Shown here one piece after another: positions 46,163 to 55,039 of a stretch of 64,000 bases of DNA. The position numbers were made by a program, and so were the translations under genes. The stretch's first letter is position 1. The number at the start of each line of letters is the position of its first letter. The notes below the pieces were generated by a model. The model had not been told where the DNA came from and searched no databases. It worked only from the letters and a program-made list of their open reading frames with translations. Source of the stretch: Pseudaminobacter sp040049255 (lineage in GTDB: Bacteria; Pseudomonadota; Alphaproteobacteria; Rhizobiales; Rhizobiaceae); NCBI RefSeq assembly GCF_040049255.1, contig NZ_JBDZDR010000002.1, positions 496,001-560,000 on the forward strand. Direction: 5' to 3'.

Positions 46163-47674
46163 ATGTTCAGGAACCCGAATGTTCGCGACCTGCGCCGCGC
46201 CGCTGATGCGCTGGGAATGGAGCCGCACGACAGCTACCTTGCCGCGGTAGAGCGCATCGTGCAGCCGCTGAGCGACGCCTATGCGGAGCTTGACCTCATG
46301 AACGACGAGCGCCCGGAAATTTCCTATGCGCGCACGCCGGGGCGCTTTCCCGCACCCGCTGAGAACCCCTTCGGCGCGTGGTACGTCAAGACCGACATCC
46401 GCGGCCGGGAGGACGGTCCGCTTGCCGGCGCGCGCGTGGGGCTGAAGGACAATGTGTGTGTTGCCGGCGTGCCGATGATGAACGGCTCGAGCCTGTTCGA
46501 AGGCTTCGTGCCGGACATCGACGCCACGATCGTTACCCGCATTCTCGACGCGGGTGGAGAGATCGCCGGAAAGGCGGTTTGCGAGAATTACTGCGTTTCG
46601 GGCGGCAGCCACACAAGCTCGTCGGGTCCGGTGCACAATCCGGTGCGGCCGGGCTATTCGGCCGGAGGTTCTTCGTCCGGCAGTGCGGCAGTGGTGGCGG
46701 CAGGGGACGTTCCGCTTTCGATCGGAACCGATCAGGCCGGCTCGGTGCGCATTCCATCCAGCTATTGCGGCGTCTATGGTATGAAGCCGACCTATGGCCT
46801 CGTGCCTTACACGGGGATCACGCCGCTGGAGCCGTCGATGGATCATGCCGGGCCGATTTCTGCCAATGTGCGCGACAATGCGCGCCTGCTGCAGGCAATC
46901 GCCGGTGCCGACGGCATCGACCCGCGCCAGCGCGACGTGCAGGTGAACGACTATGCGGCCGAGCTCGACCGTGGCGTTCAGGGCCTGCGCATCGGTGTGG
47001 TGCGGGAAGGGTTCGGGCGCGCGAACTCGGAAGCCGGGGTCGACGCCAAGGTGCGCGAAGCGGCCGCGCGCTTTGCCCGCATGGGCGCGGTGGTGGAGGA
47101 GATCAGCATACCCATGCACAGCCTGGGCTTTGCGATCTGGGCCCCGATAGCGCATGACGGCGGGCTCTGGACGATGCTGGAAACCCACGGCCTCGGCATT
47201 GGCGGCCTGGGACCGAGCGCAGGCAGCCAGCCATATTTTGGCGCGCGCTGGCGCGAGGCCGGCGACGACATGGCCGACACGATCAAGATCATGGCGCTGT
47301 TCGGCCGCTATTCCATCGGCCGCTATCACGGCTCCTACTACGCCAAGGCCCAGCGCATGCGGGCACGCCTGCAGGCCGCCTATGACGAGGCGCTCTCGCG
47401 TTTCGACCTGCTCTTGATGCCGACGCTGCCTGTGAAGGCTACCCCGCTGCCGCCGCAGGGAGCAGGCCCGGAGGAGGTGACGGCGCGCTCCTGGGAGATG
47501 ATCGGCAATACCTGCGCCTTCAACGTGACCGGGCATCCGGCCATGACCCTGCCCTGCGGAATGGAGGACGGCAGGCCGATCGGCGTGATGCTGACCGGCA
47601 AGCACTGGAATGAGGCCATGATCTACGGTGCCGCCGCCGCCTTTGAAGCGGATGGCGACTGGCGGACTTTCTAG
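46163..47674 (+). CDS. Amidase (amidase-signature family, nitrile-pathway type)
   Basis: 503 residues. The Ser-cisSer-Lys triad is visible as Lys95 in VGLKDNVCVAGVPMMNGS, the cis-Ser in GGSSSGSAA (about 168-176) and the nucleophile Ser194 in GTDQAGSVRIPSS. Segments such as ENPFGAWYV, DATIVTRILDAGG and YGLVPYTGITPLE are close to Rhodococcus amidases that act after nitrile hydratase. It hydrolyses a carboxamide to acid plus ammonia, in the cytoplasm (no signal peptide). Linkage to the transporter suggests the imported ligand is its substrate. No nitrile hydratase genes are seen. Confidence 0.92.
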   Translation: MFRNPNVRDLRRAADALGMEPHDSYLAAVERIVQPLSDAYAELDLMNDERPEISYARTPGRFPAPAENPFGAWYVKTDIRGREDGPLAGARVGLKDNVCVAGVPMMNGSSLFEGFVPDIDATIVTRILDAGGEIAGKAVCENYCVSGGSHTSSSGPVHNPVRPGYSAGGSSSGSAAVVAAGDVPLSIGTDQAGSVRIPSSYCGVYGMKPTYGLVPYTGITPLEPSMDHAGPISANVRDNARLLQAIAGADGIDPRQRDVQVNDYAAELDRGVQGLRIGVVREGFGRANSEAGVDAKVREAAARFARMGAVVEEISIPMHSLGFAIWAPIAHDGGLWTMLETHGLGIGGLGPSAGSQPYFGARWREAGDDMADTIKIMALFGRYSIGRYHGSYYAKAQRMRARLQAAYDEALSRFDLLLMPTLPVKATPLPPQGAGPEEVTARSWEMIGNTCAFNVTGHPAMTLPCGMEDGRPIGVMLTGKHWNEAMIYGAAAAFEADGDWRTF

Positions 47675-47742
47675 TCTGCCGGTCGGATGTTCAGGTCGGG
47701 GATGGAGGCGACCTTAGCACCCAGTTTCTGCAAACTTGATCA

Positions 47743-47769
47743 CGCCCGGAAACGGTGCGTGGCCGGGCG
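47743..47769. other. Hairpin between amidase and regulator genes
   Basis: CGCCCGG (47743-47749) and CCGGGCG (47763-47769) form a perfect seven-base stem with a 13-base loop just before the regulator start at 47779. No T run; possibly an attenuator or partial terminator. Confidence 0.3.
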
Positions 47770-47778
47770 GCGGGCGGC

Positions 47779-48666
47779 ATGATCTCGAAGCCGCCCGAGC
47801 CGCCTATCGTTCGCTTCGGGGAGCAGCATTCCCGGAGTTCGTTCCAGTATTTGCAGGTCGAACGCGTCTCCACGCGCATCCGCAAATACAACTGGGAGCT
47901 TTTCCCCCATCGCCACGCCGACCTCCTGCAGATCGCGCTGGTGGAGGCAGGCGAGGGGGAGGTGCAACTCGACCTCGAAAAGCGCGCGTTCGCCGCCCGT
48001 TCAGTCGTCGTGGTGCCGCCGCGCATGGTGCACAGCTTCCGCCTGGCGCCGGATGCGCGCGTCTTCATGCTGACAGCGGCCGAAAGCTATCTCGACGAGG
48101 CGGTGGCCGGCCACGCCGCACGCGGCCTGTTTGAAATCGTGCGCGGGCCCCACGTTCTCGAACTGGCCGGCGACGCGGAGGCATGGCGCAGCATCCAGTC
48201 TTCTTTCCAGAATCTGCGCGCCTACCAGGACCAGAAGAACAGCCGCGCCCGAACCGCGGTGCTGACCGCCAACCTGCTGGCCGTGGTCAGCATTCTGGGC
48301 GAGCAGGCGGGCCGGGTGCCGACTACAGTCGCCAACATTCCGCAGCACCGGCTCTACGATCGCTTTCGCGACCTGCTGGAAATCAGCTTTCGCAACGCCA
48401 AGTGCGTTGCCGACTATGCGAGCGCGCTGAACGTCACCGAGCGCACGTTGCATCGCGCCTGTACCAGCGTTGCGGGCGAATCGCCGCTGAAGCTGATCCA
48501 CCAGCGCATTGTCCTCGAAGCACAAAGGCAGCTTCTCTATTCGCACAACACGATTGCCGAGATCGCCTATTCGCTCGGCTTCGAAGAGCCGTCGAATTTC
48601 AGCAGGCTCTTTGCCGACAACATGGGCGAGAGCCCCTTGAGCTTCAGGCGCTCTCGCATCGGGTGA
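47779..48666 (+). CDS. AraC-family transcriptional regulator
   Basis: 295 residues. The N-terminal cupin-like ligand domain has WELFPHRHADLLQIALVEAG and VPPRMVHSFRL. The C-terminal double helix-turn-helix has ADYASALNVTERTLHRACTS and IAEIAYSLGFEEPSNFSRLF. It resembles PobR-type activators. Position right after the amidase suggests it controls the amide cassette. The start ATG 47779 (MISKPPEPP) is preferred to an earlier in-frame start at 47755. Confidence 0.92.
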   Translation: MISKPPEPPIVRFGEQHSRSSFQYLQVERVSTRIRKYNWELFPHRHADLLQIALVEAGEGEVQLDLEKRAFAARSVVVVPPRMVHSFRLAPDARVFMLTAAESYLDEAVAGHAARGLFEIVRGPHVLELAGDAEAWRSIQSSFQNLRAYQDQKNSRARTAVLTANLLAVVSILGEQAGRVPTTVANIPQHRLYDRFRDLLEISFRNAKCVADYASALNVTERTLHRACTSVAGESPLKLIHQRIVLEAQRQLLYSHNTIAEIAYSLGFEEPSNFSRLFADNMGESPLSFRRSRIG

Positions 48667-48691
48667 GTTGGGCCAGCAGAGCGGAGCGCCG

Positions 48692-49762
48692 TCACGCTCT
48701 TTCGGAGTGCAAGGAACCTGACGCCATTTTGCCTGCGAGGGAGGCTTTCCCTTGGCCCTCGGCGAGGTCTTTCAGCCTGAGCGCAAGTGGCGTCTCGCCG
48801 AAGCGCTTGCGAAACGCACGGCTGAGATGCGAGGCATCGCAGAAGCCCGACTCCGCCGCGATTGAGGCAATCGAGCGGTCCGACTGCTGCACAAGGAAGC
48901 GGGCGTGCTCCAGCCGGATCATGGTGCAGGCCGCCATCGGCGAGGTCTGCAGTGCGGCCTGGAACCGGCGCTCCAGCTGGCGCTTGTTGATGCCCATGCG
49001 CTGGGCGAGTTCCGCGACCGTGTAGGGCGTATCCATGTTCTGCTGCATCAGGAGCAGCGCCTTCTTCACCATCGGGTCGTTGGTGTGGAGGTCGAGCGGA
49101 ATGCCTGGCTGCGGCGTTTCCGCGATCTCGGCCTCGTCGAACATCATGATGTGCAGGCTCTTGGTCGCCTGCGCCTTGCCGACGTGCCGCTCCACCAGGA
49201 AGGCGGCCAGATGCGCCGAACTGGCGCCGCCGGAACAGGTCAGCCGGTCGCGATCGACCACGAAGATCTGGTCCGAGACAGGTTTCAAACCGTCGAACTG
49301 CTCGAGGAAGTCGGCATGATGGAACCAGCTGACACAACAGCGGTAGCCGTTCATCAGCCCGGCCTGGTGCAGGATGAAGGCGCCGGTGCACACGCCGACC
49401 AGCGGCACATTCGCAGCCGCGGCCTTGCGCAGGAAGCTGTTGTGCTGCGCATTGGCGCTGGGAATCTCGTCCATCAGCCCGCCGACCACGACTATGTAGT
49501 CGAACTTCTTCGGGTCGCCGAAGCGCTCCTGCGGTTGCACTGAAACGCCACAGCTCGATTGGACCGGGTGGCCGTCGTCCGACAGCACCGTCCACTTGCA
49601 CAGGATCGGCCGGCTTCGGTCGCCCTCGTCGGCGGCGAGCCGCAGCACGTCGACGAAGTTGGCGAAGGCGCACAGCGTGAAGCGGCGCGCCAGGATGAAC
49701 CCCACCGACAGCCGCGCCTTCGGCTCCTTCGCGTCCGGTGATTTCTGCAACCTGTCGACCAT
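48692..49762 (-). CDS. GlxA/GbdR-like AraC-family regulator
   Basis: 356 residues: an N-terminal DJ-1/PfpI-like domain (about 15-190) with YIVVVGGLMDEI and PLVGVCTGAFILHQAGLMNG, then an AraC helix-turn-helix domain (TVAELAQRMGINKRQLERRF, IASIAAESGFCDASHLSRAF). GbdR of Pseudomonas has this architecture and activates glycine betaine, dimethylglycine and sarcosine breakdown. Being divergent from soxB with 115 bases between starts, it is the likely activator of the sox operon. ATG 49762 is chosen. Confidence 0.9.
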   Translation of the reverse strand: MVDRLQKSPDAKEPKARLSVGFILARRFTLCAFANFVDVLRLAADEGDRSRPILCKWTVLSDDGHPVQSSCGVSVQPQERFGDPKKFDYIVVVGGLMDEIPSANAQHNSFLRKAAAANVPLVGVCTGAFILHQAGLMNGYRCCVSWFHHADFLEQFDGLKPVSDQIFVVDRDRLTCSGGASSAHLAAFLVERHVGKAQATKSLHIMMFDEAEIAETPQPGIPLDLHTNDPMVKKALLLMQQNMDTPYTVAELAQRMGINKRQLERRFQAALQTSPMAACTMIRLEHARFLVQQSDRSIASIAAESGFCDASHLSRAFRKRFGETPLALRLKDLAEGQGKASLAGKMASGSLHSERA

Positions 49763-49877
49763 TCTTTCCCGCCTTGAAGGGCTGTCGCAAATCTCTCTTT
49801 CAATTGACGCATACATCCTGTGCAAGATCAACGGTCGCGTCGATACTTGGAGCACTTTCCATCGGGAGGAGGTTCCT
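49763..49877. promoter_or_regulatory. Divergent promoter region gbdR-like / soxB
   Basis: 115 bases between the two starts. TTGACG at about 49804-49809 could be a -35 element toward soxB, and GACGC/GCGTC form a spaced inverted pair around 49806-49840. The -10 is not convincing. GGAGGAGG sits just before the soxB GTG. Confidence 0.4.
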
Positions 49878-51131
49878 GTGACCCAGTTTTCCTGGGCGTC
49901 GCTTTTGCGTAACGCCTTGACCGGCAACAAGAATTGGCAGCCGCAATGGCCGAATGCCGAGCCCAAGCCGGAGTATGACGTCATCATCGTCGGCGCCGGC
50001 GGTCATGGCCTCGGCGCGGCCTACTATCTGGCCAAAGAGCATGGCATCACCAATGTCGCGGTGATCGAAAAAGGCTGGCTCGGCGGCGGCAACACCGGCC
50101 GCAACACTACCATCATCCGCTCGAACTACCTCTATGACGAAAGCGCCATGCTCTACGAGCATGCGATGAAGCTGTGGGAAGGGCTGAGCCAGGAACTGAA
50201 CTACAACGTCATGTTCTCGCAGCGCGGCGTGATGATGCTGGCGCACAACGTGCACGACATCCAGAGTTTCAAGCGCCACATCCATTCCAACCGGCTGAAC
50301 GGCATCGACAATGAGTGGCTGACGCCGGAGCAGGCGAAGGAATATTGCCCGCCGCTCAACCTCTCTCCCAATGCGCGCTACCCCGTCATGGGCGCTGCAC
50401 TGCAGCGGCGCGGCGGCGTGGCCCGCCATGACGCGGTCGCCTGGGGCTATGCCCGCGGCGCGGCGGCGCGCGGCGTCGACATCATCCAGAACTGCCCGGT
50501 GACCGCGATCCGCCGCGATGCCTCGGGCAAGGTCACCGGCGTCGAGACCGCAAAGGGCTTCATCCGCGCTAAGAAGGTGGCCGTGTCGGCCGCCGGCAGC
50601 ACCTCGGTGGTGATGGATACGGCAGGCGTCCGGCTGCCGCTGGAGAGTTTTCCGCTGCAGGCGCTGGTCTCGGAGCCGGTCAAGCCGGTATTCCCTTGCG
50701 TGGTCATGTCCAACACGGTGCACGCCTATATCAGCCAGTCGGACAAGGGCGAGCTGGTGATCGGCTCGGGCACCGACCAGTATGTGTCCTACAGCCAGCG
50801 TGGCGGCCTGCCGCTGATCGAGCACACGGTTTCGGCAATCTGCGAGGTGTTCCCGATCTTCACCCGCATGCGCATGCTGCGCAAATGGGGCGGCATCGTC
50901 GACGTCACGCCCGACCGCTCGCCGATCCTCGGCAAGACGCCGGTGCCGGGCCTGTACGTCAATTGCGGCTGGGGAACCGGCGGCTTCAAGGCTACGCCGG
51001 GCTCGGCCCACGTGTTCGCCCACACCATCGCGCGCGACGAGCCGCACTGGATCAATGCGCCGTTCACGCTCGAGCGCTTCACGACCGGTCGGCTGATCGA
51101 CGAGGCCGCGGCTGCGGCCGTGGCGCACTGA
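49878..51131 (+). CDS. soxB: Sarcosine oxidase subunit beta
   Basis: Flavin subunit of the heterotetrameric enzyme; oxidises sarcosine to glycine plus a one-carbon unit. 417 residues, standard. The FAD motif is DVIIVGAGGHGLGAAYYL at about residue 35, then LGGGNTGRNTTIIRSNY. The segment GGVARHDAVAWG holds a His at the position of the covalent FMN ligand in the family. C-terminal GWGTGGFKATPGSAH binds flavin. GTG 49878 follows a strong GGAGGAGG. Confidence 0.97.
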   Translation: MTQFSWASLLRNALTGNKNWQPQWPNAEPKPEYDVIIVGAGGHGLGAAYYLAKEHGITNVAVIEKGWLGGGNTGRNTTIIRSNYLYDESAMLYEHAMKLWEGLSQELNYNVMFSQRGVMMLAHNVHDIQSFKRHIHSNRLNGIDNEWLTPEQAKEYCPPLNLSPNARYPVMGAALQRRGGVARHDAVAWGYARGAAARGVDIIQNCPVTAIRRDASGKVTGVETAKGFIRAKKVAVSAAGSTSVVMDTAGVRLPLESFPLQALVSEPVKPVFPCVVMSNTVHAYISQSDKGELVIGSGTDQYVSYSQRGGLPLIEHTVSAICEVFPIFTRMRMLRKWGGIVDVTPDRSPILGKTPVPGLYVNCGWGTGGFKATPGSAHVFAHTIARDEPHWINAPFTLERFTTGRLIDEAAAAAVAH

Positions 51132-51144
51132 GGGAGGTTCCGCA

Positions 51145-51447
51145 ATGCTTCTGATCCGTTGCCCCTACTGCGAGGCCGAGCGGCCCGAGGTCGAGTTCGC
51201 CTATGGCGGCGAGGCCCATATCGCGAGGCCCGCCGACCCGTCCACGCTGACCGATGAGCAGTGGAAGGACCATCTGTTCATCCGTACCAATCCGCGCGGC
51301 ACGCATTTCGAGCGCTGGCGCCATGTGCACGGTTGCGGCCGGTTCTTCAACGCCGTCCGCGACACCGTGAGCGACAAGTTCGTGACCACATACAAGGCGG
51401 GCCTGCCGCGCCCGACCGAAGCCGAGCTCGAGGGAATGCGCAAATGA
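51145..51447 (+). CDS. soxD: Sarcosine oxidase subunit delta
   Basis: 100 residues. Zinc site residues are Cys6 and Cys9 in RCPYCEAERPEVEF and the later His/Cys in HVHGCGRFFNAVRD. This small subunit completes the SoxBDAG complex. It lies 13 bases after soxB, and its stop overlaps the soxA ATG. Confidence 0.97.
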   Translation: MLLIRCPYCEAERPEVEFAYGGEAHIARPADPSTLTDEQWKDHLFIRTNPRGTHFERWRHVHGCGRFFNAVRDTVSDKFVTTYKAGLPRPTEAELEGMRK

Positions 51448-54443
51448 CCGCCTATCGCATCAAGGGGAAGGGCAGGGTCGACCAGCGCAAGCCCGTGCGC
51501 TTCAGCTTCAACGGCGCGACCTATACCGGCTACGAGGGCGACACGCTCGCCTCCGCGCTGCTGGCCAACGGCGTCCACCTGGTGGGGCGCTCGTTCAAAT
51601 ACCACCGCCCGCGCGGCATCCTCTCGGCCGGGTCCGAGGAGCCGAACGCGCTCGTCGGCACCGACCGCGGCAACGGCCGCTTCGAGCCGAACACGCGCGC
51701 CACGGTGTTGGAGGTCTTCGAGGGGCTCAACACCACCAGCCAGAACCACTGGCCTTCGCTGAAGCGCGACGTGGGCGCGATCAACGACGCCATGTACATG
51801 CTGTTCTCGGCCGGCTTCTACTACAAGACATTCATGTGGCCGAAGTCCTTCTGGAACAAGGTCTACGAGCCCTTTATCCGCGGCGCGGCCGGTCTCGGCA
51901 AGTCGCCATCGGTGCCCGATCCGGACACCTACGCCAGCCGCCACGCCCATTGCGACGTGCTGGTGGTTGGCTCCGGCCCCGCCGGCCTTGCGGCTGCGCT
52001 GGAAGCCGGCAGGAGCGGCGCCAAGGTCATCCTCGCCGACGAGCAGGCGGAACTTGGCGGCTCGCTGCTTTCGGAAGGCGAGGCCACCATCGACGGCCTC
52101 TGCGCCTCCGACTGGGTGGCTCGCACGCGGGCCGAACTGGGAGGAATGGCCAACGTCACGCTGCTGCCGCGCACGACGGCCATCGGCTACTACCACCAGA
52201 ACTTCCTCGGCCTGTGCCAGCGCCTTACCGACCATCTGGCCAATCCGCCGGCGAACGCGCCGCGCGAGCGCATGTGGCGGCTGCGCGCCAAGCAGGTCGT
52301 GCTTGCGCAGGGCTCCATCGAAAAGCCGCTCGTCTTTGACGGCAACGACCGGCCGGGCGTGATGCTGGCAGGCGCTGCCCGGACCTATCTCAACCGCTAT
52401 GGCGTGAAGGTCGGGAACAGCGCGGTTGTCGTCACCTCGCACGACTCCGCCTGGCTTGCCGCATTCGACCTGGCCCAGGCGGGCGTTCGCGTGCCTGCCA
52501 TCGTGGACATTCGCCATACGGTGTCCGACGAGCTCGTCAGGCGTGCCCGCTCCCTCAACATCGAGGTGCTTGCCGGCTGGACCGTTTCGGGCACTGCTGG
52601 GCGCCATCGTGTGTCCTCCGTGCGCGTCAATCCGGTCAGCCGAGGCGGCCAGGTTGGCCCGGCCCGCACCATCAACTGCGAGGCGGTGCTGATGAGCGGC
52701 GGCTGGACGCCCACTGTCCACCTCTTCTCGCACACCAAGGGCAAGCTCGACTGGAATGAGGAACAGCAGATGTTCCTGCCCGGCGAGCGGACCGAGGAAA
52801 GCCGCTGCGCGGGCGCAGGCAACGGCCGCTTCGGACTCGCCGAGGCTCTGAGGGAAGGAGCGGGAGCAGGCGCCGCCGCGGCGCGCGATGCGGGCTTTGC
52901 CGCACGTGAGTCCAGCTATACGGTCGACGGCGACTTCCCCTGCACGGGTGTCAGCAATCGCGAGCTGCCCAGCGACCGCGATGCCGGCCGCGCAAAGGCC
53001 TTCGTCGACTTCCAGAACGACGTGACCGCCAAGGACATCCGCCTTGCCGTTCGCGAAGGCTTCCTGTCGATCGAGCACATCAAGCGCTACACCACCAACG
53101 GCATGGCGACTGACCAGGGCAAGACGTCCAACATGAACGGCCTGGCTATCGCCTCCAATGCCGTGGGCAAGGCGCCGCCTTCGGTGGGCCTCACCACCTT
53201 CCGGCCGCCCTACACGCCGACCACCTTCGGCGCGTTTGCCGGCTACAATCGCGGCGAGCTGTTCGAGGTCACGCGCAAGACGCCGATCGACAGCTGGGCC
53301 GAGGCCAACGGCGCCGTGTTCGAGCCGGTGTCGCTGTGGCGGCGCGCCTGGTACTTCCCGCGGGCCGGCGAGAGCATGCACCAGGCAGTGGCGCGTGAAT
53401 GCAGGGCCGTGCGCCAGTCGCTCGGCATGTTCGACGCTTCCACACTGGGGAAGATCGAGATCGTCGGGCCGGATGCGGCGGAGTTCATGAACCGCATGTA
53501 TACCAACGCCTGGACCAAGCTTGCGCCCGGCCGCTGCCGCTACGGCCTGCTGCTGGGCGAGGACGGCTTCATCCGCGACGACGGCGTGATCGGCCGGCTG
53601 ACCACGGACCGCTTCCACGTCACCACCACCACCGGCGGCGCGGCGCGTGTTCTCAACATGATGGAGGACTATCTCCAGACCGAGTGGCCGGAACTCAAGG
53701 TGTGGCTCACCTCCACCACCGAGCAGTGGGCGGTCATCGCGCTCAACGGGCCCAACGCCCGCAAGCTGATCGAGCCGCTGGTCGAGGGCATCGACCTGTC
53801 GGACGAAGCCTTCCCGCACATGTCGGTGGCCGAAGGCAAGATCTGCGGCGTGCCCACGCGGCTGTTCCGGGTCAGCTTCACCGGCGAGCTCGGCTATGAG
53901 GTCAACGTGCCCGCCCGCCACGGTCTTGCGGTCTGGAAGGCGCTCTACGAGGCCGGCCAGAAGTATGACATCACGCCTTACGGTACCGAGACGATGCACG
54001 TGCTTCGCGCCGAGAAGGGCTACATCATTGTCGGCCAGGACACCGACGGCACGGTCACGCCGGAGGACGCCGGCATCGGCTGGGCCATCGGTAAGGCCAA
54101 GCCCGACTTCGTCGGCAAGCGTTCGCTGTCGCGCTCGGACATGCTGAAGGCCGACCGCAAGCAACTCGTGGGGCTGCTGACCAGTGACCCCAAGGTCGTG
54201 CTGGAGGAGGGGGCGCAGATCGTCGACGATCCGAACCAGCCCTTGCCGATGAAGATGATCGGTCACGTCACCTCGTCTTACTGGAGCGAGGCCCTCGGCC
54301 GTTCCGTGGCGCTCGCGCTCGTCGAGGGCGGCCGCGCCAGGACCGGCAAGGTCATCCATGTGCCGATGCCGGGCACCACGCACACCGCCGAGGTCGTGGG
54401 CACGGTCTTCTTCGACCCCGAAGGCAAGCGCCTCAACGCATAG
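51444..54443 (+). CDS. soxA: Sarcosine oxidase subunit alpha
   Basis: 999 residues. The N-terminal ferredoxin-like part starts YTGYEGDTLASALLANGVHL. A NAD-binding Rossmann domain follows (VLVVGSGPAGLAAALEAG, about residue 175). From about 610 a GcvT-like aminomethyltransferase domain binds tetrahydrofolate (RYGLLLGEDGFIRDDGVIGR, YGTETMHVLRAEKGYI). It passes the C1 unit to THF as 5,10-methylene-THF. The ATG overlaps the soxD stop. Confidence 0.97.
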   Translation: MTAYRIKGKGRVDQRKPVRFSFNGATYTGYEGDTLASALLANGVHLVGRSFKYHRPRGILSAGSEEPNALVGTDRGNGRFEPNTRATVLEVFEGLNTTSQNHWPSLKRDVGAINDAMYMLFSAGFYYKTFMWPKSFWNKVYEPFIRGAAGLGKSPSVPDPDTYASRHAHCDVLVVGSGPAGLAAALEAGRSGAKVILADEQAELGGSLLSEGEATIDGLCASDWVARTRAELGGMANVTLLPRTTAIGYYHQNFLGLCQRLTDHLANPPANAPRERMWRLRAKQVVLAQGSIEKPLVFDGNDRPGVMLAGAARTYLNRYGVKVGNSAVVVTSHDSAWLAAFDLAQAGVRVPAIVDIRHTVSDELVRRARSLNIEVLAGWTVSGTAGRHRVSSVRVNPVSRGGQVGPARTINCEAVLMSGGWTPTVHLFSHTKGKLDWNEEQQMFLPGERTEESRCAGAGNGRFGLAEALREGAGAGAAAARDAGFAARESSYTVDGDFPCTGVSNRELPSDRDAGRAKAFVDFQNDVTAKDIRLAVREGFLSIEHIKRYTTNGMATDQGKTSNMNGLAIASNAVGKAPPSVGLTTFRPPYTPTTFGAFAGYNRGELFEVTRKTPIDSWAEANGAVFEPVSLWRRAWYFPRAGESMHQAVARECRAVRQSLGMFDASTLGKIEIVGPDAAEFMNRMYTNAWTKLAPGRCRYGLLLGEDGFIRDDGVIGRLTTDRFHVTTTTGGAARVLNMMEDYLQTEWPELKVWLTSTTEQWAVIALNGPNARKLIEPLVEGIDLSDEAFPHMSVAEGKICGVPTRLFRVSFTGELGYEVNVPARHGLAVWKALYEAGQKYDITPYGTETMHVLRAEKGYIIVGQDTDGTVTPEDAGIGWAIGKAKPDFVGKRSLSRSDMLKADRKQLVGLLTSDPKVVLEEGAQIVDDPNQPLPMKMIGHVTSSYWSEALGRSVALALVEGGRARTGKVIHVPMPGTTHTAEVVGTVFFDPEGKRLNA

Positions 54444-54453
54444 GATCGCGATC

Positions 54454-55014
54454 ATGCTGATGGAACATCACGGATTTTCTGGAACGCCGATCACGGTCGG
54501 GGGCGGGGCGCGCCTTAGCGTCCGCCGGGCCGAGGACTGCGCACGCTTCAGCCTGCGCATCTCGCCGGAGCACGCCAGCGCGGCGGCGAAGGCCTTCGGC
54601 TGCGAGCTGCCGTCGAAGATCGGAGACATGGCGGTGTCGGGCGCCAAGCTGGCGCTGTGCCTTTCCCCGGACGAGTGGCTGCTGCTGGCGCCGGCTGGGG
54701 AAGGCGAGGGCATCGTCGCGCGCTTCGCGGCGCTGTATGATGCAACGCCCCACAGCCTGGTCGATATCGGCCATCGCGAGACCGGCATCGAGGTCCAAGG
54801 GGTGGCGGCTATCACGGCGCTGAGCTCGGCTTGCGCGCTGGACTTGACCGAGATGGCCGATGGAACCGGCACGCGCACGATCCTCGACAAGGCGCAGGTC
54901 GTCCTGATCAGGAGAAGCGCGGAGAGCTTCCGGATAGAGGTGTGGCGCTCCTTTGCGTCGCATGTGTGGGGCCTGCTGGAAGCCGCCAGCCACGAAGTCG
55001 AACTCGGCCTTTAG
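54454..55014 (+). CDS. soxG: Sarcosine oxidase subunit gamma
   Basis: 186 residues, GcvT-related structural subunit: CLSPDEWLLLAPAGEGEG, HSLVDIGHRETGIEVQG and the C-terminal FRIEVWRSFASHVWGLLEAA are characteristic. It lies 10 bases after soxA. The ORF extends upstream inside soxA but that part is a shadow. Gives a complete soxBDAG set. Confidence 0.95.
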   Translation: MLMEHHGFSGTPITVGGGARLSVRRAEDCARFSLRISPEHASAAAKAFGCELPSKIGDMAVSGAKLALCLSPDEWLLLAPAGEGEGIVARFAALYDATPHSLVDIGHRETGIEVQGVAAITALSSACALDLTEMADGTGTRTILDKAQVVLIRRSAESFRIEVWRSFASHVWGLLEAASHEVELGL

Positions 55015-55039
55015 GATACGGATCGGAGGAGAACCGACC

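Noticed and set aside
51201..54455. Minus-strand ORF of 1084 codons across soxA
   Set aside because: Antisense to a complete soxA in an operon with overlapping starts and stops.
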